Shown here: piece by piece, positions 1 to 8,562 of the stretch
Layout of the letters: each line of letters starts with the position of its first letter
Position numbering within the stretch: position 1 is the stretch's first letter
From: Bacillota bacterium
GTDB lineage: Bacteria; Bacillota; Clostridia; Christensenellales; DTU072
DNA length: 64,000 nt
Direction of reading: 5' to 3'
Assembly: GCA_023394875.1 (NCBI GenBank)
Contig: JAEXAB010000004.1
Span: 62,001-126,000, forward strand
The notes under the pieces: model-generated
The model's input: the letters and a program-made list of their open reading frames with translations, nothing else
What the model was told of the DNA's origin: nothing
Database searches by the model: none
Made by a program: the position numbers and the translations under genes

Positions 1-398
1 GGTTGGGCAATCAGAGTAAAGATAGCTTCTTTGGCATAATGAAACCTTATTGCTTTGGTTAAATTTATTTCGGTATAAGCGTCTCCGCTCATTACCAAAA
101 AGTCTTCACCGACAAAGTTATGAGTCCTTTTTACTCCGCCTGCGGTACCCAAAGGGGAGTCTTCGATAAAATACGTTATATCAACGTCCCATTTTCTGCC
201 GTCGCCGAAATAGTCTATTATGCATTCGGGCATATAGCCTAAAGTTATGGCAATTTCATTTATTTCGTGTTTTTTTAGCAGCTCTATGGTATGCTCCAAT
301 ACAGGCTTGTCAATAATTTTTACCATAGGTTTGGGGATATCTTTAGTGAGAGGCATCAGACGGGAACCTCTTCCGCCTGCCATGATAACAGCTTTCAT
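1..398 (-). CDS. Sugar-phosphate nucleotidyltransferase, N-terminal part (cut by window edge)
   Basis: The minus strand from 398 encodes the start of an NTP_transferase-family protein. The nucleotide-binding signature MAGGRGSRLMPLT follows the start directly, then a KPM motif and an EDSPLGTAGG segment typical of glucose-1-phosphate or mannose-1-phosphate nucleotidyltransferases. The family joins an NTP and a sugar 1-phosphate into a nucleotide sugar for surface polymers. About 132 codons are visible and the 3' part lies outside the window. The ATG has a GGAGG-type ribosome binding site (rev. of 402-407). Substrate cannot be told from this part. The gene diverges from the RNase J operon. Confidence 0.85.
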   Translation of the reverse strand, partial: MKAVIMAGGRGSRLMPLTKDIPKPMVKIIDKPVLEHTIELLKKHEINEIAITLGYMPECIIDYFGDGRKWDVDITYFIEDSPLGTAGGVKRTHNFVGEDFLVMSGDAYTEINLTKAIRFHYAKEAIFTLIAQ

Positions 399-423
399 AA
401 AAATCCTCCGTTTATAGCTTTAG

Positions 424-451
424 AATGTATAACAAAGCGGTATTTATGCAA
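424..451 (-). promoter_or_regulatory. Putative sigma-A promoter of the nucleotidyltransferase
   Basis: On the minus strand TTGCAT (446-451) and TACATT (424-429) are 16 bases apart, 26 bases before the ATG at 398. It lies back to back with the rnj promoter. Confidence 0.45.
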
Positions 452-458
452 AATTTGC

Positions 459-487
459 TTGTGAAAAAAGGTTATTTAATATATAAT
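459..487 (+). promoter_or_regulatory. Putative sigma-A promoter of the rnj operon
   Basis: TTGTGA (459-464), a 17-base spacer and a perfect TATAAT (482-487) lie 39 bases before the TTG start of RNase J. Confidence 0.6.
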
Positions 488-526
488 GTGTTTTAGTAGA
501 ATTATTTTGTAATATTGAGGTGAAAT

Positions 527-2173
527 TTGGCAAAAAGAGTAAAAATTGCGTTTTTGGGCGGAGTGGGCGAAATCGGAAAGAATATGACGGTAATAGAATA
601 CGGCGATGATATAATCGTTGTAGACGCCGGACTAAGCTTCCCTAACCTAGAAGAAACTCCCGGTATTGACTACGTCATACCCGATTACAGTTATCTAAAG
701 TCCAACGCAAGTAAAGTTAGAGGAGTATTTATCACACACGGTCATGAGGACCATATAGGGGCATTGCAGTTTTTCTTAAAGGATATTAACGTTCCCGTTT
801 ATGGAAGTAAGTTAGCTTTGGGTATATTAAACAGCAAACTTATGGAGGCAAAAATAAAGAACGCCAAACTGATAGTGGTAGAGGACAGACAAGTAATAAC
901 CGCAGGTAAGTTTTCGGTGGAGTTTATCAGAATGACCCATTCCATTGCGGGAAGCTACGCTATGAGTATTACCACTCCCAAGGGAGTTATTTTTATGACG
1001 GGGGATTTCAAAATCGACCACACCCCCATAGACGGAAAAACCACAGACTTAGCCAGAATATCGGAAATCGGCACCAAAGGCGTACTCCTTCTTATGATGG
1101 ACAGCACCAACGTAGAAAAGAACGGCTATAGTATGAGCGAAAAGAGCGTTTTTAAGGCGCTTTCGGCCCAGTTTGACCTTAATAAGGACAAAAGGATTAT
1201 CGTTGCCACGTTTGCAAGCAACGTTCACCGCGTTCAGCAAATAATAGACTGCGCCGTTCAGCATAACAGACGTGTGGCTTTTTCGGGCAGAAGTATGATA
1301 AAAATCGTAGAAATTGCCAAGACTTTGGGAGAACTTAAATACGACGACGATATGATTATCGATATCGACAAAGTAAACAAAGTGCCTTACGACAGAGTTT
1401 GTATTATTTCTACGGGCACACAGGGAGAGCCTATGAGCGCCCTTACCAGAATGAGCAACGATGAGTTTAAGAAGGTCACCATAAACGAACTTGACACCGT
1501 TATTCTTAGTTCTTCCCCCATACCCGGTAACGAAAGATTGATTTATAACGTCATTAACAATCTTTGCCGTAAAGGCGCTAACGTAATATATCAAGCGCTA
1601 AGTGAAGTTCACACTTCGGGACATGCTTGTAAGGAAGAACTTAAACTGATGATGAGTCTTCTTAGTCCAACTTATTTTATACCTGTTCACGGAGAATACC
1701 GCCACCTAAAACAACATAAGGATTTAGCGGTGGAGATGGGCATACCCGAAGGTAATATTATGCTGCCGGCGCTAGGTTGTACTATAGAATTAGACAGAGA
1801 CGGTCTAAGAAAGGGTTGTAACGTACCGTCAGGAAACTTCATGCTGGATGGAAGTACCGTTGCAGAAAACTCCGAATTGCTCCTTCGTGACAGAAAGCTA
1901 TTAGGCGTAGACGGCATAATTATTGCCATAGTTTCTCTAAGCGCAGACATTGACGGAGAAGTTATGCAGCCCATTATTATTTGCCGCGGAATAAACGTAA
2001 ATGAAGCCTATAACGAAGAGTTAAAAAACGACGTTCTTTTGGAAATCAACGCAGGGTCTTTGCGCGATATGGAAATTAACGAAGCAAAGAAGTATCTGAG
2101 AAAAATTATAGCTAAAAAACTGGAAGCAAAACTGAAGAAAAGACCTATGGTTATACCCATAATTATAAACTAA
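527..2173 (+). CDS. rnj: Ribonuclease J
   Basis: RNase J is a metallo-beta-lactamase/beta-CASP nuclease acting as 5'-3' exoribonuclease and endoribonuclease in mRNA decay and rRNA maturation. The zinc-binding motif HGHEDH is at residues 71-76, with further metal ligands in MTHS (about 136) and MTGDFKIDH (about 157-165). The beta-CASP part includes SGHA and the PVHGEYRHL motif near residue 388. Length (548 aa) is normal. The start is TTG at 527, chosen because GAGGTGA (517-523) sits just upstream and the protein opens with the usual KIAFLGGVGEIGKN strand. Its stop overlaps the next start by one base, so it is cotranscribed with tRNA-modification genes. Confidence 0.96.
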   Translation: MAKRVKIAFLGGVGEIGKNMTVIEYGDDIIVVDAGLSFPNLEETPGIDYVIPDYSYLKSNASKVRGVFITHGHEDHIGALQFFLKDINVPVYGSKLALGILNSKLMEAKIKNAKLIVVEDRQVITAGKFSVEFIRMTHSIAGSYAMSITTPKGVIFMTGDFKIDHTPIDGKTTDLARISEIGTKGVLLLMMDSTNVEKNGYSMSEKSVFKALSAQFDLNKDKRIIVATFASNVHRVQQIIDCAVQHNRRVAFSGRSMIKIVEIAKTLGELKYDDDMIIDIDKVNKVPYDRVCIISTGTQGEPMSALTRMSNDEFKKVTINELDTVILSSSPIPGNERLIYNVINNLCRKGANVIYQALSEVHTSGHACKEELKLMMSLLSPTYFIPVHGEYRHLKQHKDLAVEMGIPEGNIMLPALGCTIELDRDGLRKGCNVPSGNFMLDGSTVAENSELLLRDRKLLGVDGIIIAIVSLSADIDGEVMQPIIICRGINVNEAYNEELKNDVLLEINAGSLRDMEINEAKKYLRKIIAKKLEAKLKKRPMVIPIIIN

Positions 2174-2772
2174 TGACAGAAAAAGAAATAAATGCGTTTG
2201 TAGACAGTTTGCGGAAAAAAGCCTGGGAAGAATATATTCCCGTAATGAGGGAACAAACCGCCCGACTACTTGCCGAATGCGTAAAGAAAAATAACCCGAC
2301 TCAAATTTTGGAAATAGGAACCTGCATAGGAACAAGCGGAATAATTGCCCTTAATAATTCTAATGCAAGGTTAACGACAATAGAAATAGACGAAGAAGTT
2401 CAAAAAAAAGCCAAAGAAAACTTTGCTGAATGCGGACTTATTGACAGAGTGGAATTTTTACTAGGGGATTGTAACGAAGTCGTCTTTATGATGGACGGCA
2501 ACAGCTACGATATGGTAATCCTAGACGGACCTAAGTCCCATTATCTGGAACTTTTCAAAACGCTTTTTCCTATGGTAAAAAAGAACGGAATTTTTTTTGT
2601 TGATAATATCCATATCGACCGTTTTGTGGAAAGCGACGGAGAAGCCAAAAAAAAGCACCGCACTATAGTAAAAGGCATGAAGGACTTTTTGGATTATTTA
2701 GACAGTGGGATTGACGTTATCGTTAATAAATACGATATTGAAGACGGCGTGTTGATTATAAAAAAACTCTGA
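2173..2772 (+). CDS. trmR: O-methyltransferase, TrmR (YrrM)-like
   Basis: A class I SAM-dependent O-methyltransferase of 199 aa. The SAM-binding loop ILEIGTCIGTSG is near residues 44-55, and an acidic TTIEIDEE strand and VILDGPKSHY follow. In Bacillus subtilis the homologue YrrM (TrmR) methylates 5-hydroxyuridine at tRNA wobble position 34 to 5-methoxyuridine, and it is encoded beside U32-family TrhP proteins that make the hydroxyuridine. The same neighbour is present here, which favours this role over catechol or caffeoyl-CoA methylation. The ATG overlaps the rnj stop (TAATG), so translation is coupled. Confidence 0.8.
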   Translation: MTEKEINAFVDSLRKKAWEEYIPVMREQTARLLAECVKKNNPTQILEIGTCIGTSGIIALNNSNARLTTIEIDEEVQKKAKENFAECGLIDRVEFLLGDCNEVVFMMDGNSYDMVILDGPKSHYLELFKTLFPMVKKNGIFFVDNIHIDRFVESDGEAKKKHRTIVKGMKDFLDYLDSGIDVIVNKYDIEDGVLIIKKL

Positions 2773-2783
2773 CAGGAGATTAT

Positions 2784-3995
2784 ATGAAGAAAGCCGAGCT
2801 ATTAGCTCCGGTTGGGAGCTTATCGAAACTTTATACCGCCTTGCATTTCGGGGCGGACGCTTGCTATTTGGGCGGAAAGAATTTCGGCTTGCGTTCTTAT
2901 GCCACTAATTTTGAAATACCCGAAATAGAAGAGGCGGTAAAGCTTGCTCACTCTATGAACAGAAAAATTTATATAACGGTAAATATTTTTGCCATGAATG
3001 CCGACTTTCCTATGCTTTTTGATTATCTGACCGAACTTAAAAGAATAGGCGTTGATGCTTTGATAGTGAGCGATGCCGGTATTGTTTATTACATAAAAAA
3101 GCATTTTCCGCAGTTTGAAATTCATCTTTCTACACAGGCAAACACCACTAATAAGTATGCGGTGGCGTTTTGGCGCGATATTGGAGTTTCTAGAGTGGTT
3201 TTAGCCAGAGAAATTAATCTAGACAACATAAAAGAAATATCCGACTATATGGGAGGTACCGTAGAGCTTGAGGCGTTTGTTCACGGAGCTATGTGTATTT
3301 CTTATAGCGGAAGGTGCCTTCTTAGTACCTATCTTTCTTCACGCGACAGCAATAGGGGAGAATGCGTACAGGCTTGCCGTTGGGAATATAATCTTAGTGA
3401 AGTCAACAGAAAGGACAATCCTTTGACTATAACGGAAGACGACAGAGGCACTTACATACTAAACTCCAAAGATATGAACACAATGCCTTTTCTTGATAAA
3501 ATAATAGAGGCGGGCGTCACGTCCTTAAAAATTGAAGGGAGAATGAAGTCCGAATATTATGTGGGTACGGTAGTAAACGCATACAGAAAAAGGCTTGACG
3601 ATTACTATATGGGCAAGCCGTATGATAAGACTTTGGAAGAAGAACTGTTGAAAGTTAACCACAGGGAATATACCAGCGGTTTTTATCTTAATAATGTAGA
3701 GCAGTGCTACCATACCAGTAAACCCGATAACGATTATGCGTTTATCGCCGAAGTGGTGGACTATGACAACGAAAACAAGCTACTGAAAGTAGTTCAGCGT
3801 AACCGCTTTTATGCGGGAGACGAACTTGAAGCGGTATCGGTAAACGGCATTAAGACTATTATTGCCAAAGAAATATTGAACGAACAACACCAAAATGTGG
3901 TTGACTGCAAACTGGTTCAGCAGGTATTATATATAAAGACCGATACGCCTTTACAAAAATACGATATGTTGAGAAAGAAAATTAATCGGGGGTAA
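2784..3995 (+). CDS. trhP: U32-family peptidase-like tRNA hydroxylation protein TrhP
   Basis: A 403-aa U32 family protein. The family signature runs through EAFVHGAMCISYSGRC and RGECVQACRW; Cys171, 178, 194 and 198 are the cysteines expected to hold a cluster in this family. In Escherichia coli and B. subtilis such proteins (YegQ/TrhP, YrrN/YrrO) are needed for prephenate-dependent 5-hydroxylation of wobble uridine, and the historical name collagenase-like peptidase is probably misleading. B. subtilis has two tandem copies; here there is one, closest in size to YrrO. It lies 11 bases after trmR with ribosome binding site AGGAG. Confidence 0.85.
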   Translation: MKKAELLAPVGSLSKLYTALHFGADACYLGGKNFGLRSYATNFEIPEIEEAVKLAHSMNRKIYITVNIFAMNADFPMLFDYLTELKRIGVDALIVSDAGIVYYIKKHFPQFEIHLSTQANTTNKYAVAFWRDIGVSRVVLAREINLDNIKEISDYMGGTVELEAFVHGAMCISYSGRCLLSTYLSSRDSNRGECVQACRWEYNLSEVNRKDNPLTITEDDRGTYILNSKDMNTMPFLDKIIEAGVTSLKIEGRMKSEYYVGTVVNAYRKRLDDYYMGKPYDKTLEEELLKVNHREYTSGFYLNNVEQCYHTSKPDNDYAFIAEVVDYDNENKLLKVVQRNRFYAGDELEAVSVNGIKTIIAKEILNEQHQNVVDCKLVQQVLYIKTDTPLQKYDMLRKKINRG

Positions 3996-3998
3996 TCA

Positions 3999-5162
3999 AT
4001 GTATAACAAAAAAACAGCGATATTTTTTACCGACACCTATAAAAACAGCGTGGCAAACGTTATTAAAAGTGAATTCGTTAAGAAAAACGACAGAGTGGGC
4101 ATAATAGTTGCCAAAAAAGAACTGGAAAGCGTTCTTGCGGGTAATCTAGCTGACAGAATAGTGCCTGCCGATTCTTCTTTAAGATATAAATTGAGAAACA
4201 TAACCGCGTCTTTTATTAATAAAAACGCCGATAAGACGGTAAAAAAGCCCATACCTATTTTTGACAAGACAAACAAAAAAGAAAAAAGGATAAGCAACGT
4301 TTTGGAAAGATATAATCCCGAAGTGGTTGTAGTTACCGACCATACTTTGTTACATAGCTTAGTAAACGCGGTAAACACCCAAGGCAACGGTACAAAAATC
4401 GTGGTGGCTTTTGATGAATTTACCATGGATAAGAGAATAGTTAACAAACACGTCGATTTGTACTTTGTGGACAATATGGAAATCAAAAGCGCATTGATTG
4501 CCGAAGGTATTGCCGAAGATAAAATAGAAATTATCGATTTGCCTGTAGAAAATAAGTTCTTTGTTCCAGTGGAGTACGGAGCAGCCGCAAAAAAGCTAAA
4601 TATCGATACTTCTAAAAAAACTTTGCTGTTCAGCTCATCTTACATAGGCGACGAACGTTTTATAAAGCTAATAGACGCCATTTCTCAAGCCCGCTTTGAC
4701 GCCAATATAGTTTTTGCCTGCGGAAAGAACCGCAAATTACTTGCCTTAGTCAGAGAAAAGAACTTCGTTGCCTATAACGAAAGTTTGGATATGAATCTTG
4801 CCCTTACCGTAGCCGACCTTGTTATTATGAGACCGACTACCATACTGATGCAGGAAGCTATAGCAAAGAACAAGAAAGTATTTTCCATTTTCCCGTTGGA
4901 TAAAATCGAAGAAAGCAACCAAAACTACTTAGCGGTAGATAAAATTACTAAGTTTGCCGATATACCAAGTCTTATTAACGCTATTTCGGAGTTTTTGAAT
5001 AGCAGCGTGGATAGAGAAGAGGAAATTATCGTTAAATACACAATAGACGAAGAAAAGGATGATTCGGGATACGAAAAAGTTATTGAAGCTGCTTCCTCTT
5101 CGGCGGTTGATAAAAATTCCGTCAAAACAATGGTAGATAAAATTCTGGAGCTTATGAAATAA
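3999..5162 (+). CDS. Diverged GT28-like glycosyltransferase (UgtP/MGDG-synthase type), function uncertain
   Basis: A 387-aa soluble protein that looks like a GT-B glycosyltransferase. A segment near residues 153-187 (VDLYFVDNMEIKSALI, then EKIEIIDLPVENKF-like sequence) resembles the hinge of diacylglycerol glucosyltransferases and MurG-like enzymes, where a secretable lipid acceptor is glycosylated. The C-terminal half has ALTVADLVIMRPTTILMQEA, equivalent to the nucleotide-sugar site (usually GG.T..EA), but the diglycine is replaced by RPTT. The N-terminal 100 residues are poorly conserved in type. It follows trhP by 3 bases and ends at a terminator. Activity is not assured; it may be a degenerate member. 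Confidence 0.5.
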   Translation: MYNKKTAIFFTDTYKNSVANVIKSEFVKKNDRVGIIVAKKELESVLAGNLADRIVPADSSLRYKLRNITASFINKNADKTVKKPIPIFDKTNKKEKRISNVLERYNPEVVVVTDHTLLHSLVNAVNTQGNGTKIVVAFDEFTMDKRIVNKHVDLYFVDNMEIKSALIAEGIAEDKIEIIDLPVENKFFVPVEYGAAAKKLNIDTSKKTLLFSSSYIGDERFIKLIDAISQARFDANIVFACGKNRKLLALVREKNFVAYNESLDMNLALTVADLVIMRPTTILMQEAIAKNKKVFSIFPLDKIEESNQNYLAVDKITKFADIPSLINAISEFLNSSVDREEEIIVKYTIDEEKDDSGYEKVIEAASSSAVDKNSVKTMVDKILELMK

Positions 5163-5190
5163 AAAAAGCGGCTAACTAAGCCGCTTTTTT
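5161..5190. terminator. Bidirectional intrinsic terminator
   Basis: A GCGGCT/AGCCGC stem with loop TAACTA is flanked by A-run and T-run, so it can stop both the rnj operon and the convergent membrane-protein gene ending at 5205. Confidence 0.9.
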
Positions 5191-5204
5191 CTTATGGTAA
5201 TTTT

Positions 5205-5813
5205 TTAGTCGTCAAGCATTCTGCCGGTTTCGAAATAATAGCTTACTCTGTTCGGTCTGGAAGGCAGCATTTTTGCTACCAAGCTAAACAGTACTACCGC
5301 GGTAGAACCACCGATAATGGCTGTAGAGTATGCTTCGTCTAAGTTAATCTGACCGCCGATTTGGGTAAGCAAAGTAGCCGTCATAATACTTAGTACCGAT
5401 GCGATAAAGCCATATTTTGCGTTACGTGTAAATATAAAGGCAAGAAAGCCTATTATTAACGCGTAATAAATGTTGACTCTGCTCCACAACGCGCTGTTAT
5501 AGTATGCGCTAAGCCTTGTCGCGCCGTAAAGAAGTCCCGCCAAAACTATGGTTATTAATAAGCATAAAAGACGGTTGCTGACTTTTCCTTTAAGAAGCCA
5601 CAAGAAGAAGGTCATAACAAAAAGAAGCGCTGTGCCTAAGCTGAAATAAAAGTTACCAAGGTTAATTGTGGGGACGAAGTTCAGACCGATAATCGTCGCA
5701 AAAATCAACACCAATCCCAAAACCGGTACGTTAAAATCCCTTAGAGCATTGCTTCCTATACCAATGAGAGCCATGACTCCCAATACTACCAAAATTACTG
5801 AACCGATAATCAT
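5205..5813 (-). CDS. Six-helix membrane protein, possibly DUF1614-like
   Basis: A 202-aa very hydrophobic protein with about six predicted membrane segments and no enzymatic motif. The layout (MIIGSVILVVLG start, NFVPTINLGN loop, and a C-terminal IGGQINLDEAYSTAIIGG segment before the last helix) recalls DUF1614 membrane proteins of Clostridia, where a GGAGAFD-like motif sits at the same place. This family match is from memory and weak. The start at 5813 has ribosome binding site AAGGAGA. It diverges from the oxidoreductase operon. Function is unknown. Confidence 0.6.
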   Translation of the reverse strand: MIIGSVILVVLGVMALIGIGSNALRDFNVPVLGLVLIFATIIGLNFVPTINLGNFYFSLGTALLFVMTFFLWLLKGKVSNRLLCLLITIVLAGLLYGATRLSAYYNSALWSRVNIYYALIIGFLAFIFTRNAKYGFIASVLSIMTATLLTQIGGQINLDEAYSTAIIGGSTAVVLFSLVAKMLPSRPNRVSYYFETGRMLDD

Positions 5814-5895
5814 AAATAAATCTCCTTTGTAACCCTAGAATGTGAAAATATTAGCGAAATATTCAGCAAAATAACTTTTTTTGGAGTCAATTCGC

Positions 5896-5924
5896 TTTAC
5901 ATTGTTTTTATATTCAAATATAAT
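5896..5924 (+). promoter_or_regulatory. Sigma-A promoter of the oxidoreductase operon
   Basis: TTTACA (5896-5901), 17 bases, TATAAT (5919-5924), 34 bases before the ferredoxin-subunit ATG at 5959. Confidence 0.75.
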
Positions 5925-5958
5925 TAAATGAAATACAATTATACATAGGAGGTTGTAA

Positions 5959-6165
5959 ATGGCAAAAGTAACAATTGCAAAAGAGACCTGCAAGGGTTGC
6001 GGTTTGTGCGTAATGGCATGTCCGAAAAAGATTTTGCGCCTTTCTGACTCCGTTATCAATAACAACGGATATTTTATTGCCGAGATTTTCGACCAAGGAA
6101 GTTGCATAGCTTGCGCAAACTGCGCTGTAATGTGTCCTGACTGCGCAATAAAGGTAGAGAAATAA
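5959..6165 (+). CDS. 2-oxoacid:ferredoxin oxidoreductase, ferredoxin-like (delta) subunit
   Basis: A 68-aa dicluster ferredoxin with two complete 4Fe-4S motifs, CX2CX2CX3C at Cys11/14/17/21 and Cys49/52/55/59. In this enzyme family the small ferredoxin subunit carries electrons from the thiamine-diphosphate site to free ferredoxin. Three genes for the other subunits follow in the same direction, so it is the delta (KorD/VorD-type) subunit and not a free ferredoxin. Ribosome binding site AGGAGG precedes the ATG. Confidence 0.92.
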   Translation: MAKVTIAKETCKGCGLCVMACPKKILRLSDSVINNNGYFIAEIFDQGSCIACANCAVMCPDCAIKVEK

Positions 6166-6203
6166 ATTAAAAAAACCTAAAGAGTAATTTTTGGAGGTAA
6201 AAA

Positions 6204-7262
6204 ATGAAAGAACTGATGAAAGGCAACGAAGCTATTGCAGAGGCCGCTATAAGAGGCGGTTGCAGAGCTTTCTTCGGTTATCCGATAACGCCTCAGAACG
6301 AAATCCCCGAATATATGAGCTGGAGATTACAGGAAGTGGGCGGCACCTTCGTTCAAGCGGAGAGTGAAGTAGCGGCTATAAATATGGTATACGGCTCAGG
6401 CGGCGCCGGAGAGAGAGCTATGACAAGCTCATCTTCTCCCGGTATTAGCCTAAAGCAGGAAGGAATAAGCTATATCTGCTGCGCAAGAATACCTTGCGTT
6501 ATTGTTAACATGGTGCGCGGCGGCCCCGGTCTAGGCGGTATTCAGCCCGCTCAAAGCGACTATTTTCAGGCGGTAAAAGGCGGCGGACACGGCGATTATA
6601 AAATGCTTGTATACGGTCCTAACAGCGTTCAGGAATGCGTGGATATTATGTACAACGCTTTTGACAAAGCCGACAAATACAGAGTACCTGTTATGATATT
6701 AGGCGATGGAATGCTTGGTCAGATTATGGAGCCTGTAGAACTGCCCGAAATGAAGGATATAACCAAGTTCCCTAAGAAAAATTGGGCAACCTACGGCGAC
6801 GGAGTGGGAGAAAACAGAAGAATAATAAATTCTCTATTAATCGAACCTGATTTGTTGGAAAAACACACTCATGAGCTGTTTGACACCTACGAAATTATGG
6901 CAAAAGAAGAAACGGCATATGAAAGTTATTTAACCGACGATGCCGAAATTGTCATTACCGCTTACGGCACAGTGGCAAGAATAGCTAAGAGCGCTGTAAA
7001 TATCTTACGTGAAAACGGTATCAAAGCCGGACTGCTTCGTCCTATTACCTTGTTCCCGTTCCCTGTTGACGCTTTTAAGAAGGTTGCTAATCAATCTTCG
7101 GTTAAGGAGTTTGTATGCACCGAACTTAGTATGGGACAAATGCTAGAGGACGTAAAATTGGCTACTGAGATGGTTAAGCCCGTTCGCTTCTACGGAAGAT
7201 GCGGCGGTAACGTCATGACTCCCGAAGATATCGTTAAGTTTGTTAAAGAGGAGGTTAAGTAA
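6204..7262 (+). CDS. vorB: 2-oxoacid:ferredoxin oxidoreductase, alpha subunit (VorB-type)
   Basis: A 352-aa alpha subunit with the pyrimidine-binding domain of thiamine-diphosphate-dependent 2-oxoacid:ferredoxin oxidoreductases (GNEAIAEAAIRGGCRAFFGYPITP at the N-terminus, NMVRGGPGLGG mid-protein) and a transketolase-C-like domain at the end. These enzymes convert a branched-chain 2-oxoacid or 2-oxoglutarate, CoA and ferredoxin to acyl-CoA, CO2 and reduced ferredoxin. Length and the order ferredoxin-alpha-beta-gamma match clostridial proteins annotated VorB. Choice of 2-oxoisovalerate over 2-oxoglutarate is not provable from sequence. Confidence 0.88.
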   Translation: MKELMKGNEAIAEAAIRGGCRAFFGYPITPQNEIPEYMSWRLQEVGGTFVQAESEVAAINMVYGSGGAGERAMTSSSSPGISLKQEGISYICCARIPCVIVNMVRGGPGLGGIQPAQSDYFQAVKGGGHGDYKMLVYGPNSVQECVDIMYNAFDKADKYRVPVMILGDGMLGQIMEPVELPEMKDITKFPKKNWATYGDGVGENRRIINSLLIEPDLLEKHTHELFDTYEIMAKEETAYESYLTDDAEIVITAYGTVARIAKSAVNILRENGIKAGLLRPITLFPFPVDAFKKVANQSSVKEFVCTELSMGQMLEDVKLATEMVKPVRFYGRCGGNVMTPEDIVKFVKEEVK

Positions 7263-7263
7263 A

Positions 7264-8001
7264 ATGGCTGTAGTTTTTGAAAAAACAAAAATGCTGACTG
7301 ACGTTCCCTTCCATTATTGCCCGGGTTGTACTCACGGTATAGCTCATCGCTTGGTGGCGGAGGCATTGGAAGAAACGGGAGCATACGGCAACGCCGTTGG
7401 CGTGGCACCGGTAGGTTGCGCCGTTTTTGCATATAAATATTTTAACTGCGACATGCAGGAAGCCTCTCACGGCAGAGCGCCCGCTGTAGCAACGGGTATT
7501 AAGAGAGCCCGCCCAGACGCTTTTGTATTCGCTTATCAAGGTGACGGAGATTTGGCAAGCATTGGTTTAGCCGAAATCGTACACGCCGCAAGCAGAGGAG
7601 AAAAGTTTACCGTTATTTTTATCAACAATGCTATTTACGGTATGACAGGCGGACAAATGGCGCCTACTACTTTGGAAGGACAAAAGGCTACTACCTGTAT
7701 ATACGGCAGAGACCAGGAAGCAAACGGCAATCCTATAAAAATGTGTGAACTTCTTAGCACACTTACCGGTCCTAGCTACATAGAAAGAGTGGCTTTATAC
7801 GATCCCGCTCACGTCAGAAAAGCTAAGAAAGCTATTTTGAAGGCTTTCCAACATCAAAAAGAAAAGAAAGGATTTTCCTTTGTGGAAATACTTTCCACTT
7901 GTCCTACCAACTGGGGACTTACCAACGAACAGGCTATGGCTTACGTTAAGAACGAAATGCAGGCTATGTATCCTTTGGGAGTATTCAAGGAGGTGGAATA
8001 A
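7264..8001 (+). CDS. 2-oxoacid:ferredoxin oxidoreductase, beta subunit (TPP-binding)
   Basis: A 245-aa subunit that binds thiamine diphosphate. CPGC (Cys19, Cys22) followed by THG is the family signature. The TPP/Mg motif is GDGD followed by INNAIYGMTGGQ (about residues 92-135). The start at ATG 7264 is chosen over an in-frame start at 7240 because GAGGAGG (7249-7255) lies between the two, at proper distance from 7264. It is separated from vorB by one base and overlaps the gamma subunit by one base. Confidence 0.92.
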   Translation: MAVVFEKTKMLTDVPFHYCPGCTHGIAHRLVAEALEETGAYGNAVGVAPVGCAVFAYKYFNCDMQEASHGRAPAVATGIKRARPDAFVFAYQGDGDLASIGLAEIVHAASRGEKFTVIFINNAIYGMTGGQMAPTTLEGQKATTCIYGRDQEANGNPIKMCELLSTLTGPSYIERVALYDPAHVRKAKKAILKAFQHQKEKKGFSFVEILSTCPTNWGLTNEQAMAYVKNEMQAMYPLGVFKEVE

Positions 8002-8531
8002 TGGAAAATAAGATTATAATAGCTGGCTTCGGCGGACAAGGAGTTCAAAGTCTTGGTATGTTTATAGCTTATGCCAGCATTCACGCAGGCAAAGAAGTAA
8101 CATTCTTACCTTCCTACGGACCGGAAATGCGCGGCGGAACCAGTAACTGCAGCGTTGTTGTAAGCGACAAGCCGGTAGCAAGCCCAATTATTGCTGCTCC
8201 CGATATGCTTATCGCTATGAATAAGCCCAGTCTTACTAAATTTAAGAACCGCGTTAAGAGCGGAGGAACAATCATCGTTAATAAGTCACTAATTGACGAT
8301 GTGGTGGATAGAACCGACGTAAACGTACATTATATCGACGCTAATAGTTTGGCGGTAGAGGCGGGCAATGCCAAAACGGCTAATATTGTGGTGTTGGGCG
8401 CTTATACTAAGCTAAGCGGCGACTTTACCCCCGAATTGATGAAAGAAGTTATTCAGAGTAAGTTTGCCAACAAGCCCAAAGTAATCCCCGCCAACATGAA
8501 GGCATTCGATATGGGATATAATTTGGAATAA
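8001..8531 (+). CDS. 2-oxoacid:ferredoxin oxidoreductase, gamma subunit
   Basis: A 176-aa gamma subunit of the 2-oxoacid:acceptor oxidoreductase family. The glycine-rich start IIIAGFGGQGVQSLG and the PSYGPEMRGGTS motif are hallmarks of the domain, which helps bind coenzyme A and completes the catalytic heterotetramer. The ATG overlaps the beta stop (TAATG), and AAGGAGG lies upstream. It is the last gene of the oxidoreductase operon. Confidence 0.92.
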   Translation: MENKIIIAGFGGQGVQSLGMFIAYASIHAGKEVTFLPSYGPEMRGGTSNCSVVVSDKPVASPIIAAPDMLIAMNKPSLTKFKNRVKSGGTIIVNKSLIDDVVDRTDVNVHYIDANSLAVEAGNAKTANIVVLGAYTKLSGDFTPELMKEVIQSKFANKPKVIPANMKAFDMGYNLE

Positions 8532-8562
8532 TTGCAATATTTAGGGGAATTTATATTGCAAT
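8531..8562. promoter_or_regulatory. 10-bp inverted repeat overlapping the pckG -35 box
   Basis: ATTGCAATAT (8531-8540) and its exact reverse complement ATATTGCAAT (8553-8562) flank a 12-base centre. The right arm contains the -35 hexamer of the pckG promoter, so the repeat could be an operator. It could also be a weak end structure of the upstream operon. Confidence 0.45.

Noticed and set aside
1049..1594. Long minus-strand open frame (181 codons) inside rnj
   Set aside because: It is antisense to a clearly conserved protein and has no ribosome binding site or recognisable product. Similar antisense frames throughout the window were dropped for the same reason.
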